From: Bacteroidota bacterium
GTDB taxonomy: Bacteria; Bacteroidota; Bacteroidia; Bacteroidales; PUMT01
Direction of reading: 5' to 3'
DNA: 22,757 nucleotides
Assembly: GCA_003556985.1 (NCBI GenBank)
Contig: PWPZ01000235.1
Coordinates: forward strand, 1 to 22,757
The position numbers and the translations under genes are program-made. A model generated the notes under the pieces. The model ran no database searches and was not told where the DNA came from. It worked only from the letters and a program-made list of their open reading frames with translations. Shown piece after piece: positions 1 to 7,781 of the stretch (position 1 is its first letter; the number at the start of each line of letters is the position of its first letter).

Positions 1-652
1 ATATAACCCCACCCAGGTAACGTACCATTACATTAGCTATTTCACGCAACACGGCGACCATTTTTCTTCTTCTGGATCTGCCGGCAAGATTAAGCAGGAA
101 ATACATGAATTTTGTGCGGTAATATAAAAACAGGAAAATATATACGGGCAACAAACCGAAGGCCACGATTGTGTTGGTTGTAGCAGTAAAGAAATCCCGA
201 AACTGTTCTCCTCCTGCTTCAAACACGGAAGAAACCCGCGTCCTGATAGTTTCACTTATATTATCCGGATTAAGGCCAAAATACTGACCCAAACTGGCAC
301 CTATTTCTGCCATATTATCAACGGCGCTGTCGGCAAGATCAGGAAAATCAATTGCCAGCGGTGTAAGTATGTGATAGGCTGTAATTATTAAGCCCGTCAG
401 TATGGCCAGGGTACCCAGTATAAGTATGAGAATGGCAAGGATCCGGGGAATTCCCTTAATCTCGAACCAGCTTGCAACAGGATAAAGCAGGTAACCCAGA
501 ACAAAACCAAAAGCTATGGGATAAAGAAAATTACGCACGGCGATAAGGCCATAAATAAACAGAACAATGGCCAATAAAATAAAGGCTGTCCGTTTGACCA
601 GCAAATATCTTCTGTCTGCCTGCGGAGGGTGATTATTGTTTTTGTCTTCCAT
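1..652 (-). CDS. AI-2E family transporter, N-terminal part (cut by window edge)
   Basis: The frame is open from the ATG at 652 (complement) to base 1, giving about 217 residues without a stop. After a charged start (MEDKNNNHPPQADRR) there is a hydrophobic pair (about residues 22-58, through AFGFVLGYLLYPV), a third membrane segment (about 65-90), a long soluble stretch containing FGLNPDNISETIRTRV, and another hydrophobic segment containing FGLLPVYIFLFLYYR. This order matches the AI-2E/PerM permease family (usually about 350 residues), so roughly the last 40% is missing. Family members sit in the inner membrane; some are Na+/H+ antiporters or exporters, and the AI-2 role is established for few, so the substrate is unknown. 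It is divergent from the transhydrogenase operon. Confidence 0.85.
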   Translation of the reverse strand, partial: MEDKNNNHPPQADRRYLLVKRTAFILLAIVLFIYGLIAVRNFLYPIAFGFVLGYLLYPVASWFEIKGIPRILAILILILGTLAILTGLIITAYHILTPLAIDFPDLADSAVDNMAEIGASLGQYFGLNPDNISETIRTRVSSVFEAGGEQFRDFFTATTNTIVAFGLLPVYIFLFLYYRTKFMYFLLNLAGRSRRRKMVAVLREIANVMVRYLGGVI

Positions 653-1020
653 GTGTTAGTAACTCTAAGTTAAACAAAATCATTCAAAAAAACTGTTTTT
701 ATTTTAGAATCTCATTCAAACACATGGAAAATTTTGGCTACTCTTTTAATCCGGTTCCTTAGAGCGAGGTATTGTGCTGGCGGGGCTTTGCCCAATCCGG
801 GATATGTAATACCGGAAGAAGTGTATGAAGCGATAACCGGTGAAAATTATGAATCGTTAAACCACCTGCCGGTAAAACGGTTTTTAAATTCTGAAATCTT
901 ATTTATATCTTTACTTTGCAGGACGGTATTGTATTATGGCAGGCTTGCACATGGTTGAAAAGCAATTTGCCATCTTTTTTCCCACATCCTGATTAAGTAA
1001 TCAGATAACTATTAGTACAT
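653..1020. other. Intergenic region upstream of pntAA and the AI-2E permease
   Basis: This is the 368-base divergent spacer between the permease (-) and pntAA (+). An open frame of 74 codons starting at a TTG (734-958, +) is present, but it has no recognisable family and no Shine-Dalgarno sequence, and I do not call it. The left 70 bases are AT-rich, as expected for promoter DNA. A possible -7 box for pntAA lies at 911-918. No other RNA gene or repeat is evident. Confidence 0.5.
911..918 (+). promoter_or_regulatory. Possible Bacteroidota -7 box for pntAA
   Basis: TTACTTTG differs from the Bacteroidota consensus TAnnTTTG at one position. It lies about 100 bases upstream of the pntAA ATG, implying a leader of that length. 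No convincing -33 TTTG is seen at the expected distance, so this is tentative. Confidence 0.25.
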
Positions 1021-2166
1021 ATGAAGATAGGAATACTCAAAGAAACAGGTAATGAAAACCGGGTGGCTTTATTGCCTGAGGGGACAGCCGCTCTTGAAAA
1101 GATGGCTGTTTCGGTACTCGTTGAACAGGGGGCGGGTGAAAAGGCATTTGCATCCGACAAAGATTATGAAGCAACAAAAGCAAAAGTGACTACCAGAAAA
1201 GATATTCTTGAAAATGCCGATCTGATTGTAAAAATTCAACCTCCTTCTGAAAACGATCTGAAAGCAATGGCCGAAGGCAAGATCCTTGTGGCAGCACTGA
1301 ACCCGTTTTTCAACCACGATCTTGTCAGGAAATTAGAATCAAATAATATAACAGCGTTCAGCATGGAACTCATTCCCCGTATCACACGGGGCCAGTCGAT
1401 GGATATTTTGTCTTCCCAGTCCACGGTTGCAGGCTATAAGGCTGTTCTTGATGCAGCCATTAACTATCCTCGTTTTATACCTATGTTCATGACGGCTGCG
1501 GGGACGATTAAACCTGCAAAAATGCTGGTACTCGGAGCCGGAGTGGCAGGATTGCAGGCTATCGTGACAGCCAGGAAGCTCGGTGCGGTTGTAGAAGTTT
1601 TCGATGTGCGTGCGGCAGTCAGGGAAGAGGTAAAAAGCCTTGGGGCAAAATTTATTGAAGTGGAGGGTGCCAGGGAAGACAGTGCAGCCGGCGGGTATGC
1701 CATTGAACAGGATGAAGATTTTAAAAAAAGACAAGCAGAAACGATACAAAAACATGCCGGGAAATCGAATATTGTTATATGTACCGCACAAATACCCGGA
1801 AAAAAAGCCCCGCTGTTATTGACGGCAGAAACTGTCGGGCAGATGGAGCCCGGATCTGTTATAATAGACCTTGCGGCTTCTACCGGCGGTAACTGTGAAC
1901 TTACTCAAAACGGTAAAACGATAGTTCATAAAGGAGTAACCATTATCGGCAAATCTGATTATCCCTCGGAGATGCCAATTGACGCAAGTAAGATGCTGGG
2001 AAACAACATAATCAATTTTCTGAAACTGATTATCGATGAAAAAGGTAACATATCCCTTAACTTTGAAGATGAAATAGTACAGGGAACCTGTCTTACCCAT
2101 AAAAAAGAAATAGTTCATTCCCGAATCCGGGAAATTATGGAAGCAGGAGCTTCGCAGTCAAAATAA
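1021..2166 (+). CDS. pntAA: NAD(P)+ transhydrogenase subunit alpha part 1 (domain I, NAD(H)-binding)
   Basis: This is the soluble domain I of proton-translocating transhydrogenase, which binds NAD(H) and passes hydride to NADP+ held by domain III of PntB. The 381-residue protein begins MKIGILKE and carries TRGQSMDILSSQ (122-133), the Rossmann motif GAGVAGLQA (172-180) with FDVRAAVREEVKSLGA following, and the mobile-loop residues GGYA (224-227). It belongs to the alanine dehydrogenase/PNT superfamily; absence of membrane segments and the adjacent pntAB and pntB rule out alanine dehydrogenase. The ATG at 1021 fits the family N-terminus exactly. The protein ends before the membrane part, so alpha is split into two polypeptides. 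It is the first gene of a three-gene operon, 26 bases before pntAB. Confidence 0.96.
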   Translation: MKIGILKETGNENRVALLPEGTAALEKMAVSVLVEQGAGEKAFASDKDYEATKAKVTTRKDILENADLIVKIQPPSENDLKAMAEGKILVAALNPFFNHDLVRKLESNNITAFSMELIPRITRGQSMDILSSQSTVAGYKAVLDAAINYPRFIPMFMTAAGTIKPAKMLVLGAGVAGLQAIVTARKLGAVVEVFDVRAAVREEVKSLGAKFIEVEGAREDSAAGGYAIEQDEDFKKRQAETIQKHAGKSNIVICTAQIPGKKAPLLLTAETVGQMEPGSVIIDLAASTGGNCELTQNGKTIVHKGVTIIGKSDYPSEMPIDASKMLGNNIINFLKLIIDEKGNISLNFEDEIVQGTCLTHKKEIVHSRIREIMEAGASQSK

Positions 2167-2192
2167 TTATTTAAAGATCAAAGACATAAATC

Positions 2193-2510
2193 ATGGAAGA
2201 GTTATTAATCTTTTTCTACGAATACAAGGAAGCCATATTCATTATTATTCTCACCATTTTTCTCGGTTTCGAGGTAATCTCAAACGTACCGTCGGTATTG
2301 CATACTCCTTTGATGTCGGGTGCCAATGCAATCAGCGGTGTGATAATTATCGGGGGAATTATCCTGGTAGGTCATGCCGATACAATCGTCCTTAACATTA
2401 ACCTGATCCTGGGAATTCTTGCTATACTTTTCGGAACCCTTAACGTAGCGGGGGGATTTGTTGTCACTGACAGGATGCTAGAGATGTTCAAGAAAAAGAA
2501 AAAAAATTAG
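2193..2510 (+). CDS. pntAB: NAD(P)+ transhydrogenase subunit alpha part 2 (membrane)
   Basis: This is the small membrane part of the alpha subunit, 105 residues with about three to four hydrophobic helices. The family signature FEVISNVPSVLHTPLMSGANAISG (a helix end and the following loop) is clear around residues 26-49. It contributes to the proton channel of domain II together with PntB in the cytoplasmic membrane. The basic tail KKKKKN caps the C-terminus on the cytoplasmic side. It is separated from pntB by only 8 bases, implying cotranscription and probable translational coupling. No good Shine-Dalgarno sequence is present, as is usual in Bacteroidota. Confidence 0.95.
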   Translation: MEELLIFFYEYKEAIFIIILTIFLGFEVISNVPSVLHTPLMSGANAISGVIIIGGIILVGHADTIVLNINLILGILAILFGTLNVAGGFVVTDRMLEMFKKKKKN

Positions 2511-2518
2511 ATTGAATC

Positions 2519-3940
2519 ATGTACACTACATTAGAAACTCTCGGAGTAACAACCGGAGATGTAATTCTTGAGTTCAGCTACCTGGTGGCTGCCATATTTT
2601 TTGTGATTGGCCTGAAACAACTCAGTCATCCCGAAACAGCCCGTCTGGGCAACCGGTGGGCTGCAGCAGGCATGCTTCTGGCCATGATAACCACTCTGGT
2701 CCTTCACAGAGATGCAGCAGGAGCAGGCATACAATCGACCAACATAATAATAATAGTCATAACCATATCCGCCGCATCGGTTCTGGGAGCATACATTGCA
2801 AGAACGGTCAGGATGACCGCAATACCTCAACTGGTTTCATTATTCAATGCAACGGGGGGGGCAGCCTCCGCACTTGTTTCACTAATTGAATTTTCAAATC
2901 CCGGAAATGAGTCCACCCTTGTAACCCTGCTGGGTCTTTTTTTCGGGAGTATTGCCTTCAGCGGCAGCATGATTGCATATGGCAAACTGGACGGTAAAGT
3001 GGGTGACATATTTGCCGGCTTTATGAAATATCTGAATATTTTCATGCTGGCCATCATAATCACACTGATAATATATGTTCTCGCAGCAGGAGCACCTTTT
3101 GAAGTTAACAGGATGATCGTTTATGCTTTGCTTGTATTGTCGCTGATCTATGGAGTTACTTTTGTAATGCCTATCGGAGGGGCAGACATGCCGGTGGTCA
3201 TTTCACTGCTCAATTCATTTACGGGTATCGCCGCGGCCATGGCAGGTTTTATCTATAATAACCAGGCCATGATACTTGGCGGTATTTTTGTCGGATCGGC
3301 CGGAACGATTCTCACCATACTGATGTGCAGGGCCATGAACCGGTCACTGTTCAATGTAATTGTGGGAGCTTTTGGGGGCGGAGGGCCGGCAGCAGACAAA
3401 ACTGCCGGTACCGTCAGGGAGATCCAGCTGAGCGACGCTGCAGTGCTGTTGAGCTATTCAAGAAAAGTAGTGATAATACCTGGTTACGGCCTGGCGGTAG
3501 CACAGGCACAGCATGTATGCAATGAAATGGCAGAACTCCTTGAAGAGAAAGATGTAGAGGTCAAATTTGCAATCCACCCTGTTGCCGGACGTATGCCTGG
3601 GCATATGAACGTTCTCCTCGCGGAAGCTGAAGTACCCTATGACAATCTAATTGAAATGGATGACATTAATCCTGGAATGGCCGGCGTAGATGTAGCTGTG
3701 GTGATAGGCGCCAACGATGTTGTTAACCCTGCTGCACTCGACGACCCGTCGAGTCCCATATACGGCATGCCTATCATAAAAGCCCTTGAAGCCAAAAATG
3801 TCATCGTAATGAAGCGCGGCATGGGTAAAGGATATGCGGCTATTGAAAACCACCTGTTCTATATGGACAATACCAGGATGCTTTTCGGCAATGCCAAGGA
3901 TTCGTTGCAAAAACTGGTAACCGAGATAAAAACTCTTTAA
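2519..3940 (+). CDS. pntB: NAD(P)+ transhydrogenase subunit beta
   Basis: This 473-residue subunit carries most of the membrane domain II (about residues 15-285, with the conserved stretch GADMPVVISLLNSFTG at 221-236) and the NADP(H)-binding domain III (about 315-473). Domain III shows GYGLAVAQAQ (322-331), HPVAGRMPGHMNVLLAEA (353-370) and GANDVVNP (397-404). The enzyme uses the proton gradient to drive reduction of NADP+ by NADH. Two positions depart from the forms I know best: KRG (432-434) where KRS is common, and GNAK (457-460) where GDAK is common, both near the NADP(H) phosphate and loop E region. The length is typical and the gene looks intact. It is the last gene of the pnt operon. 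Confidence 0.96.
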   Translation: MYTTLETLGVTTGDVILEFSYLVAAIFFVIGLKQLSHPETARLGNRWAAAGMLLAMITTLVLHRDAAGAGIQSTNIIIIVITISAASVLGAYIARTVRMTAIPQLVSLFNATGGAASALVSLIEFSNPGNESTLVTLLGLFFGSIAFSGSMIAYGKLDGKVGDIFAGFMKYLNIFMLAIIITLIIYVLAAGAPFEVNRMIVYALLVLSLIYGVTFVMPIGGADMPVVISLLNSFTGIAAAMAGFIYNNQAMILGGIFVGSAGTILTILMCRAMNRSLFNVIVGAFGGGGPAADKTAGTVREIQLSDAAVLLSYSRKVVIIPGYGLAVAQAQHVCNEMAELLEEKDVEVKFAIHPVAGRMPGHMNVLLAEAEVPYDNLIEMDDINPGMAGVDVAVVIGANDVVNPAALDDPSSPIYGMPIIKALEAKNVIVMKRGMGKGYAAIENHLFYMDNTRMLFGNAKDSLQKLVTEIKTL

Positions 3941-3954
3941 GTTTTAATTCGAAC

Positions 3955-4004
3955 GGACCAGAAATGGTGCCCGGGGCACCCCCGGAAGTCAGGCCGGATG
4001 GTCC
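3955..4004 (+). other. GC-rich foldable element downstream of pntB
   Basis: Fifteen bases after the pntB stop, GGACCA (3955-3960) can pair with TGGTCC (3999-4004), enclosing a perfect 6-bp hairpin GGTGCC/GGCACC with a 3-base loop (3966-3980) and a CCGG/CCGG hairpin (3982-3997), a three-way-junction-like layout. ACCA-GAAA-TGGT (3957-3968) is an alternative small hairpin. No T-run follows, so a classical intrinsic terminator is not supported. It could act as a 3'-end stabiliser or be a remnant of a repeat element. Confidence 0.35.
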
Positions 4005-4201
4005 TTACACCTGTATTGCGCAGCCGGCAAAGCCCTGTTTTATTAACGGCAGAAAAGCGGGATGAATCTTCCATGACGATTTCAAAATACAATGAATGTC
4101 ACATCTGATGATTATTGATCAATGAAAAATAAATTGCATGTGAGATCGACGAAGTCAAAATATTGTTATCGTAAGTCCCATCAAACCGACTAATTAAATT
4201 A

Positions 4202-4209
4202 AATATTTG
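4202..4209 (+). promoter_or_regulatory. Possible -7 box for the HExxH gene
   Basis: AATATTTG matches TAnnTTTG except at the first base and lies 25 bases before the ATG at 4235, giving a short leader. The surrounding 4185-4235 is strongly AT-rich. No clear -33 element is seen. Confidence 0.3.
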
Positions 4210-4234
4210 CTGATAAAAATCAAAAATCCCTGAA

Positions 4235-4822
4235 ATGGATAAAGACAGGAAATCATATGAAGTTTTCGCAACGGGAAAGACCATTCCCGACAATATAAGG
4301 GGGGTTACGCTAAAAGCCCTTTCCTTCTATCCTTCACTGAAAAATGTAAAAATCGATTTTGTATATAATAAACACATCCGAACCCATTTTATGCAGGCTC
4401 AGCCAAGATATACCACCATGTTTGGTCACCGGAAACGGCGAACCTATATCATTAAAATCAGTCCGAAGTTCCGCCTTAAAAAAAAAGAAATCCCGACCCA
4501 GGAATTACCACACGAAGTTTTGATAGGATGGATCGGACATGAGCTGGGCCATATAATGGACTATCTGAGAAAGACAAACCTGGAATTAATGATATTCGGA
4601 ATTGGCTATTATACTTCGAAAAACTTCATCATTACCGCGGAAAGAGCGGCAGACACCTATGCTTTGAATCACGATCTGGGCCCATATATTCTGGCCACCA
4701 AGGATTTTATCCTGCATATTGCCGACATGCCGGAAAAATATATACGACGTAAAAAAAGGCTTTATCTTCCGCCTGAAGAAATAATGATGATGATGGATGA
4801 TATGCTTGCCGAAGATGATTAA
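4235..4822 (+). CDS. Small HExxH metallopeptidase-like protein
   Basis: This 195-residue protein has no signal peptide. It contains a zincin motif GHELGHIMDY with H102, E103 and H106, and 30 residues later AERAADTYAL, where E136 is a plausible third zinc ligand and D140 a helper, the spacing of gluzincin-type enzymes. One hydrophobic stretch (LELMIFGIGYY, about 116-126) separates the two and might touch the membrane. The N-terminal half is basic (FGHRKRRTYIIKISPKFRLKKK). The C-terminus is Met/Asp-rich (EEIMMMMDDM). I do not recognise a named family, and the substrate is unknown. It stands alone, convergent with the symporter gene. Zinc binding is inferred from the motif only. Confidence 0.75.
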   Translation: MDKDRKSYEVFATGKTIPDNIRGVTLKALSFYPSLKNVKIDFVYNKHIRTHFMQAQPRYTTMFGHRKRRTYIIKISPKFRLKKKEIPTQELPHEVLIGWIGHELGHIMDYLRKTNLELMIFGIGYYTSKNFIITAERAADTYALNHDLGPYILATKDFILHIADMPEKYIRRKKRLYLPPEEIMMMMDDMLAEDD

Positions 4823-4872
4823 TGGCATCTGGCATAACAGGGTGCTATAAATGACAATTGCCGGAATATACC

Positions 4873-4887
4873 GGACTAAATCAGTCC
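4873..4887. terminator. Possible bidirectional hairpin between convergent genes
   Basis: GGACT-AAATC-AGTCC forms a perfect 5-bp stem in the 122-base spacer between the convergent HExxH gene and symporter gene. A loose T-rich segment (CTCTGACTTTT) follows on the + strand. The position suits a terminator, but the stem is short. Confidence 0.3.
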
Positions 4888-4944
4888 TCTGACTTTTACG
4901 GCTTTAAGGACTTATTGTAATTCTGTCAACCGGCAAGTTTCTTA

Positions 4945-6168
4945 CTACTGAGCAGGATTCTTTCCTGCACTGTCAAACCTGGATATTATCACCGCCCCGC
5001 AACTGTCGCTGAACACATTGGCAGTGGTACGAAACATATCCAGGATCCGGTCCACTGCCAGAATTATGGCCACTCCCTCAAGAGGAAGCCCTACTGCGCT
5101 GAGTATGATCGACATCATCACCAGTCCGCTCATGGGAACGCTTGCCGCCCCAATGGATGCCAGAACGGCGGTAACAGCAACGGTTAACTGGGCACCGAGA
5201 GAAAGGTCAAACCCGTAAACCTGGGCTATAAAGATAGCTGCCACACATTCATAAAGGGCTGTTCCGTCCATGTTTACGGTGGCACCGATAGGAAGCACAA
5301 ATCCAGCAGCCCTTTCGGAAGCTCCTGAATATTTAGTAACTGCCTTCATGGTCAGGGGTAAAGTTACAATGGTCGAACATGTAGAGAATGCAGTCATAAG
5401 GGCGGGTAACATTCCTTTGTAATGTTTCAGCGGATTTACCCTGCCAAAACTCCACAGCAACAAAGGCAAGGTAATAAACATATGAATTGAAAGTCCGGCC
5501 AGTACAATTATAAAGTAAAAACCCAGTGATCTGAAAGGCGCAAATCCTGAGGTGGCAACTATTCCGGTTATAATCCCGAATACACCAAAGGGCGCTGTCC
5601 AGATAATAAAAGAAACCATTTTCATCATGGCCTCAAATGCGGCTTTGAAAAAGTTTCCCATCAGGTTACGGTGATCTGCACTTAACTGAGTGACAAAAAG
5701 ACCAAACAGGATGGAGAAAAAAATGACCGGAAGAACGTCGCCGGATGCAGCAGCGCCAATCGGATTTTCCGGGATAATATTCAGAAAAAGCTCACCAAGG
5801 CTTCGCTCCGCTGCTATAATCGTATCGGGATTTTCCTCCAGGTGTATGTCGGCGCCGACTCCCGGCCTGAAGATATTGACCAGCACCTGGCCGGTGAAAA
5901 TCGCCAGTATACTGGTGGAAAGATAATAAGCCAAAGTCCTCATACCCATTTTTCCGAGGCCGGATGCAGACCCTACCTGTATGATGGAACTTATTATCGA
6001 AGTGATAATCAACGGCAATATGGCCATCCTTAGAAGCCTGAGAAAAATATCAGCCAGAGGTTCGGTAAACGGCAATGCAGGTTCTCCTATGACAGCCCCC
6101 AACAGTATACCAAGGAAAAATCCGACAAAAATCCAGATTGTTAGCGTAAACCGTCCTTTTTGCAACAT
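4945..6168 (-). CDS. Dicarboxylate/amino acid:cation symporter (DAACS family)
   Basis: This 407-residue inner-membrane protein takes up acidic amino acids or C4-dicarboxylates with Na+ or H+. It has about eight membrane segments plus the two re-entrant hairpins of the glutamate-transporter fold. Visible motifs are the first hairpin STCSTIVTLPLTMK (in place of the usual Ser-rich sequence), the NMDGTALYE motif in segment 7, the second hairpin SIGAASVPMSG, and DRILDMFRTTANVFSD in segment 8. In that last motif the Asp and Arg that bind substrate in GltPh (D394, R397) and the sodium-site N401/D405 counterparts are kept, favouring an acidic substrate such as aspartate or glutamate. The first Met at 6168 fits the start. 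It is divergent from the GH5 gene; no regulator is next to it. Confidence 0.92.
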   Translation of the reverse strand: MLQKGRFTLTIWIFVGFFLGILLGAVIGEPALPFTEPLADIFLRLLRMAILPLIITSIISSIIQVGSASGLGKMGMRTLAYYLSTSILAIFTGQVLVNIFRPGVGADIHLEENPDTIIAAERSLGELFLNIIPENPIGAAASGDVLPVIFFSILFGLFVTQLSADHRNLMGNFFKAAFEAMMKMVSFIIWTAPFGVFGIITGIVATSGFAPFRSLGFYFIIVLAGLSIHMFITLPLLLWSFGRVNPLKHYKGMLPALMTAFSTCSTIVTLPLTMKAVTKYSGASERAAGFVLPIGATVNMDGTALYECVAAIFIAQVYGFDLSLGAQLTVAVTAVLASIGAASVPMSGLVMMSIILSAVGLPLEGVAIILAVDRILDMFRTTANVFSDSCGAVIISRFDSAGKNPAQ

Positions 6169-6321
6169 ATTTCTAGTATTTTTTAAAACCTTTGGGTATT
6201 ACATCATAATTTCCATGTGTTCTGGTCCACTCCTTTCCGGGAATCAGATATGTCGCTAAAATAGGGAAAAAATATTATCCCTGGAATTTGTGGCTATAAA
6301 CGGGGAATAATTTTCTTTTTA

Positions 6322-6329
6322 TATCTTTA
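6322..6329 (+). promoter_or_regulatory. Possible -7 box for the GH5 mannanase
   Basis: TATCTTTA differs from TAnnTTTG only at the last base. It would place the transcription start about 55 bases before the ATG at 6394. The upstream bases are T-rich, but no well-spaced -33 TTTG is seen. Confidence 0.3.
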
Positions 6330-6393
6330 CCACTGATCAGGGCTATACCCGTTAAGGGCCGGATCACATGAAGATCATAAAAAATCAAATCCT

Positions 6394-7374
6394 ATGTCGA
6401 TAACTGCCATCAAAAAGTTTTACATTTTCAAATGGATATTAGTGCTTGCTTTCCTTCCATCAACACCCTTATCAGCACAAAATCAGTCCTTCTATGTTAA
6501 AGGTCCGGATATTTATACGCCTAACGGCGAAAAGTTCGTAATGAGAGGAGTGAACAAGATGATTTTTTACCATGACCGGGCTGGTGAAGTGGCTTATCCC
6601 GAAATAGCCAAAACCGGGGCCAATGTAACCAGGATCTTCTGGTTTACCTCAGGTACTGCTGAAGAGCTTGATCAAACACTCACAAATTGTATTGATAACA
6701 ATATGATTCCGATGCCAGCTGTCTGGGAGGCCACCGGAAAGTGGGATCAGCTACAGAAGTGTGTGGATTACTGGAGTCGCCCTGACATTGCTGCAGTAAT
6801 AAAAAAGCATGAAAAATATGTATTGCTTAATATTGCCAATGAAGCAGGGAACCATGACGTAACCGGAACCCAGTTCAGAACAGAATACCAGAATGCTGTC
6901 ACACAATTACGGGAAGCAGGAATCAACACCCCACTGGTAATCGATGCCTCCGGCTGGGGAAGAAGGGAATCGGATATCCTTAACCACGGAAATGCAATAC
7001 TGGAGCATGATCCTCAGAAAAACATCATATTTTCATGGCATCCCTGGGATGCCAACGCACCGCAGGAGCGAATCAAAGAAGCTATAGATACTGCCCGTGA
7101 CAAGGATCTTGCCATTATTATAGGTGAGTTCTCCCATGAGTCGGTCGGATGTCAATGCTGCATAGATTACAAATACATCCTTGATTATTCCCAGGAAACA
7201 GGAACAGGGTGGCTGGCCTGGTCCTGGGGGCCGGGGAATGCCGATTGCGAGTCAATGGATATGACGAAAGACGGGCATTACGATACCCTTCACGGATGGG
7301 GACTTGAAGTTGCAGTCACTCATCGTAACAGTATAAAAAACACCTCGGTAAGACCCGACATATTCCCGGAATAA
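6394..7374 (+). CDS. Secreted GH5-family endo-1,4-beta-mannanase (subfamily 8 type)
   Basis: A 326-residue single-domain enzyme with a Sec signal peptide (basic ITAIKK, hydrophobic core about 12-22, likely cleavage near LSA-QNQ at 28/29). The catalytic domain starts FYVKGPDIYTPNGEKFVMRGVN, typical of GH5_8. The general acid/base is E150 in NIANE, the nucleophile E245 in IIGEF; H216 in FSWHPW and W276 in GWLAWSW line the active site. The reaction is internal hydrolysis of beta-1,4-mannosyl bonds in mannan or glucomannan. There is no carbohydrate-binding module and no type IX sorting domain, so it is probably periplasmic or freely secreted. It converges on the GH10-GH26 genes, 23 bases from the end of the 94-residue gene. 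Mannan specificity is inferred from subfamily resemblance. Confidence 0.85.
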   Translation: MSITAIKKFYIFKWILVLAFLPSTPLSAQNQSFYVKGPDIYTPNGEKFVMRGVNKMIFYHDRAGEVAYPEIAKTGANVTRIFWFTSGTAEELDQTLTNCIDNNMIPMPAVWEATGKWDQLQKCVDYWSRPDIAAVIKKHEKYVLLNIANEAGNHDVTGTQFRTEYQNAVTQLREAGINTPLVIDASGWGRRESDILNHGNAILEHDPQKNIIFSWHPWDANAPQERIKEAIDTARDKDLAIIIGEFSHESVGCQCCIDYKYILDYSQETGTGWLAWSWGPGNADCESMDMTKDGHYDTLHGWGLEVAVTHRNSIKNTSVRPDIFPE

Positions 7375-7397
7375 GAAGCTGCAGGCACAATATATCT

Positions 7398-7682
7398 CTA
7401 TGTGCAGTCCATGCAGTCATTAGCATAGCTGTCATACTCACCAAACGCAGGTCCGGGTTTTCCATTTATTGTTATAATACGGTCAAGGCGCACTTTGTCT
7501 CCGGTGTTCATTGCCAGGAAATCTCCATCTTTTTCGCTCAATATCTCCTTTATTTCCCCTTTGGAATCTTCCAGTTCATTATTCCCGCCGAAATAATGGA
7601 TCAGTGAACTAATCTCCTTCTTTTTCTCTTCCCCGATGATTTCCAAAAAATCATAACCAACGGGCAAATATTCGTTTTTCAT
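7398..7682 (-). CDS. Small conserved acidic protein, possible SH3-like fold
   Basis: This 94-residue soluble protein has no signal peptide. The C-terminal half has a repeated beta-strand pattern (GEIKEILSEKDGDFLAM, then GDKVRLDRIITINGKPGP) ending in EYDSYANDCMDCT. I recall similar short proteins from Bacteroidota with the LDRIITINGKPGPA...EYD..AN.C.DC ending. The strand pattern is reminiscent of small Rho-modulator (Rof)-like domains, but this is only a resemblance. The terminal CxxC pair (C90, C93) could bind metal or form a disulfide. It is the third left-reading gene after GH10 and GH26, 99 bases downstream of GH26, and may or may not be cotranscribed with them. Function unknown. Confidence 0.65.
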   Translation of the reverse strand: MKNEYLPVGYDFLEIIGEEKKKEISSLIHYFGGNNELEDSKGEIKEILSEKDGDFLAMNTGDKVRLDRIITINGKPGPAFGEYDSYANDCMDCT

Positions 7683-7781
7683 AGCTTTTCCGGTTTAGTT
7701 TCAATTACAAGAATATCTTCCCATACTAAAGAAACATCCGGAAATAAAATCTGTTCGATTTTTTCGAAAAGCCGGAATTTC

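Noticed and set aside
734..958. 74-codon open frame with TTG start upstream of pntAA
   Set aside because: No ATG, no ribosome-binding site, no family recognised; it overlaps the likely pntAA promoter. A gene remnant cannot be excluded, but nothing supports it.
7378..7417. Imperfect hairpin CTGCA...TGTGCAG at the end of the GH5 gene
   Set aside because: Needs a 4-base bulge, lacks a T-run, and overlaps the coding end of the 94-residue protein.
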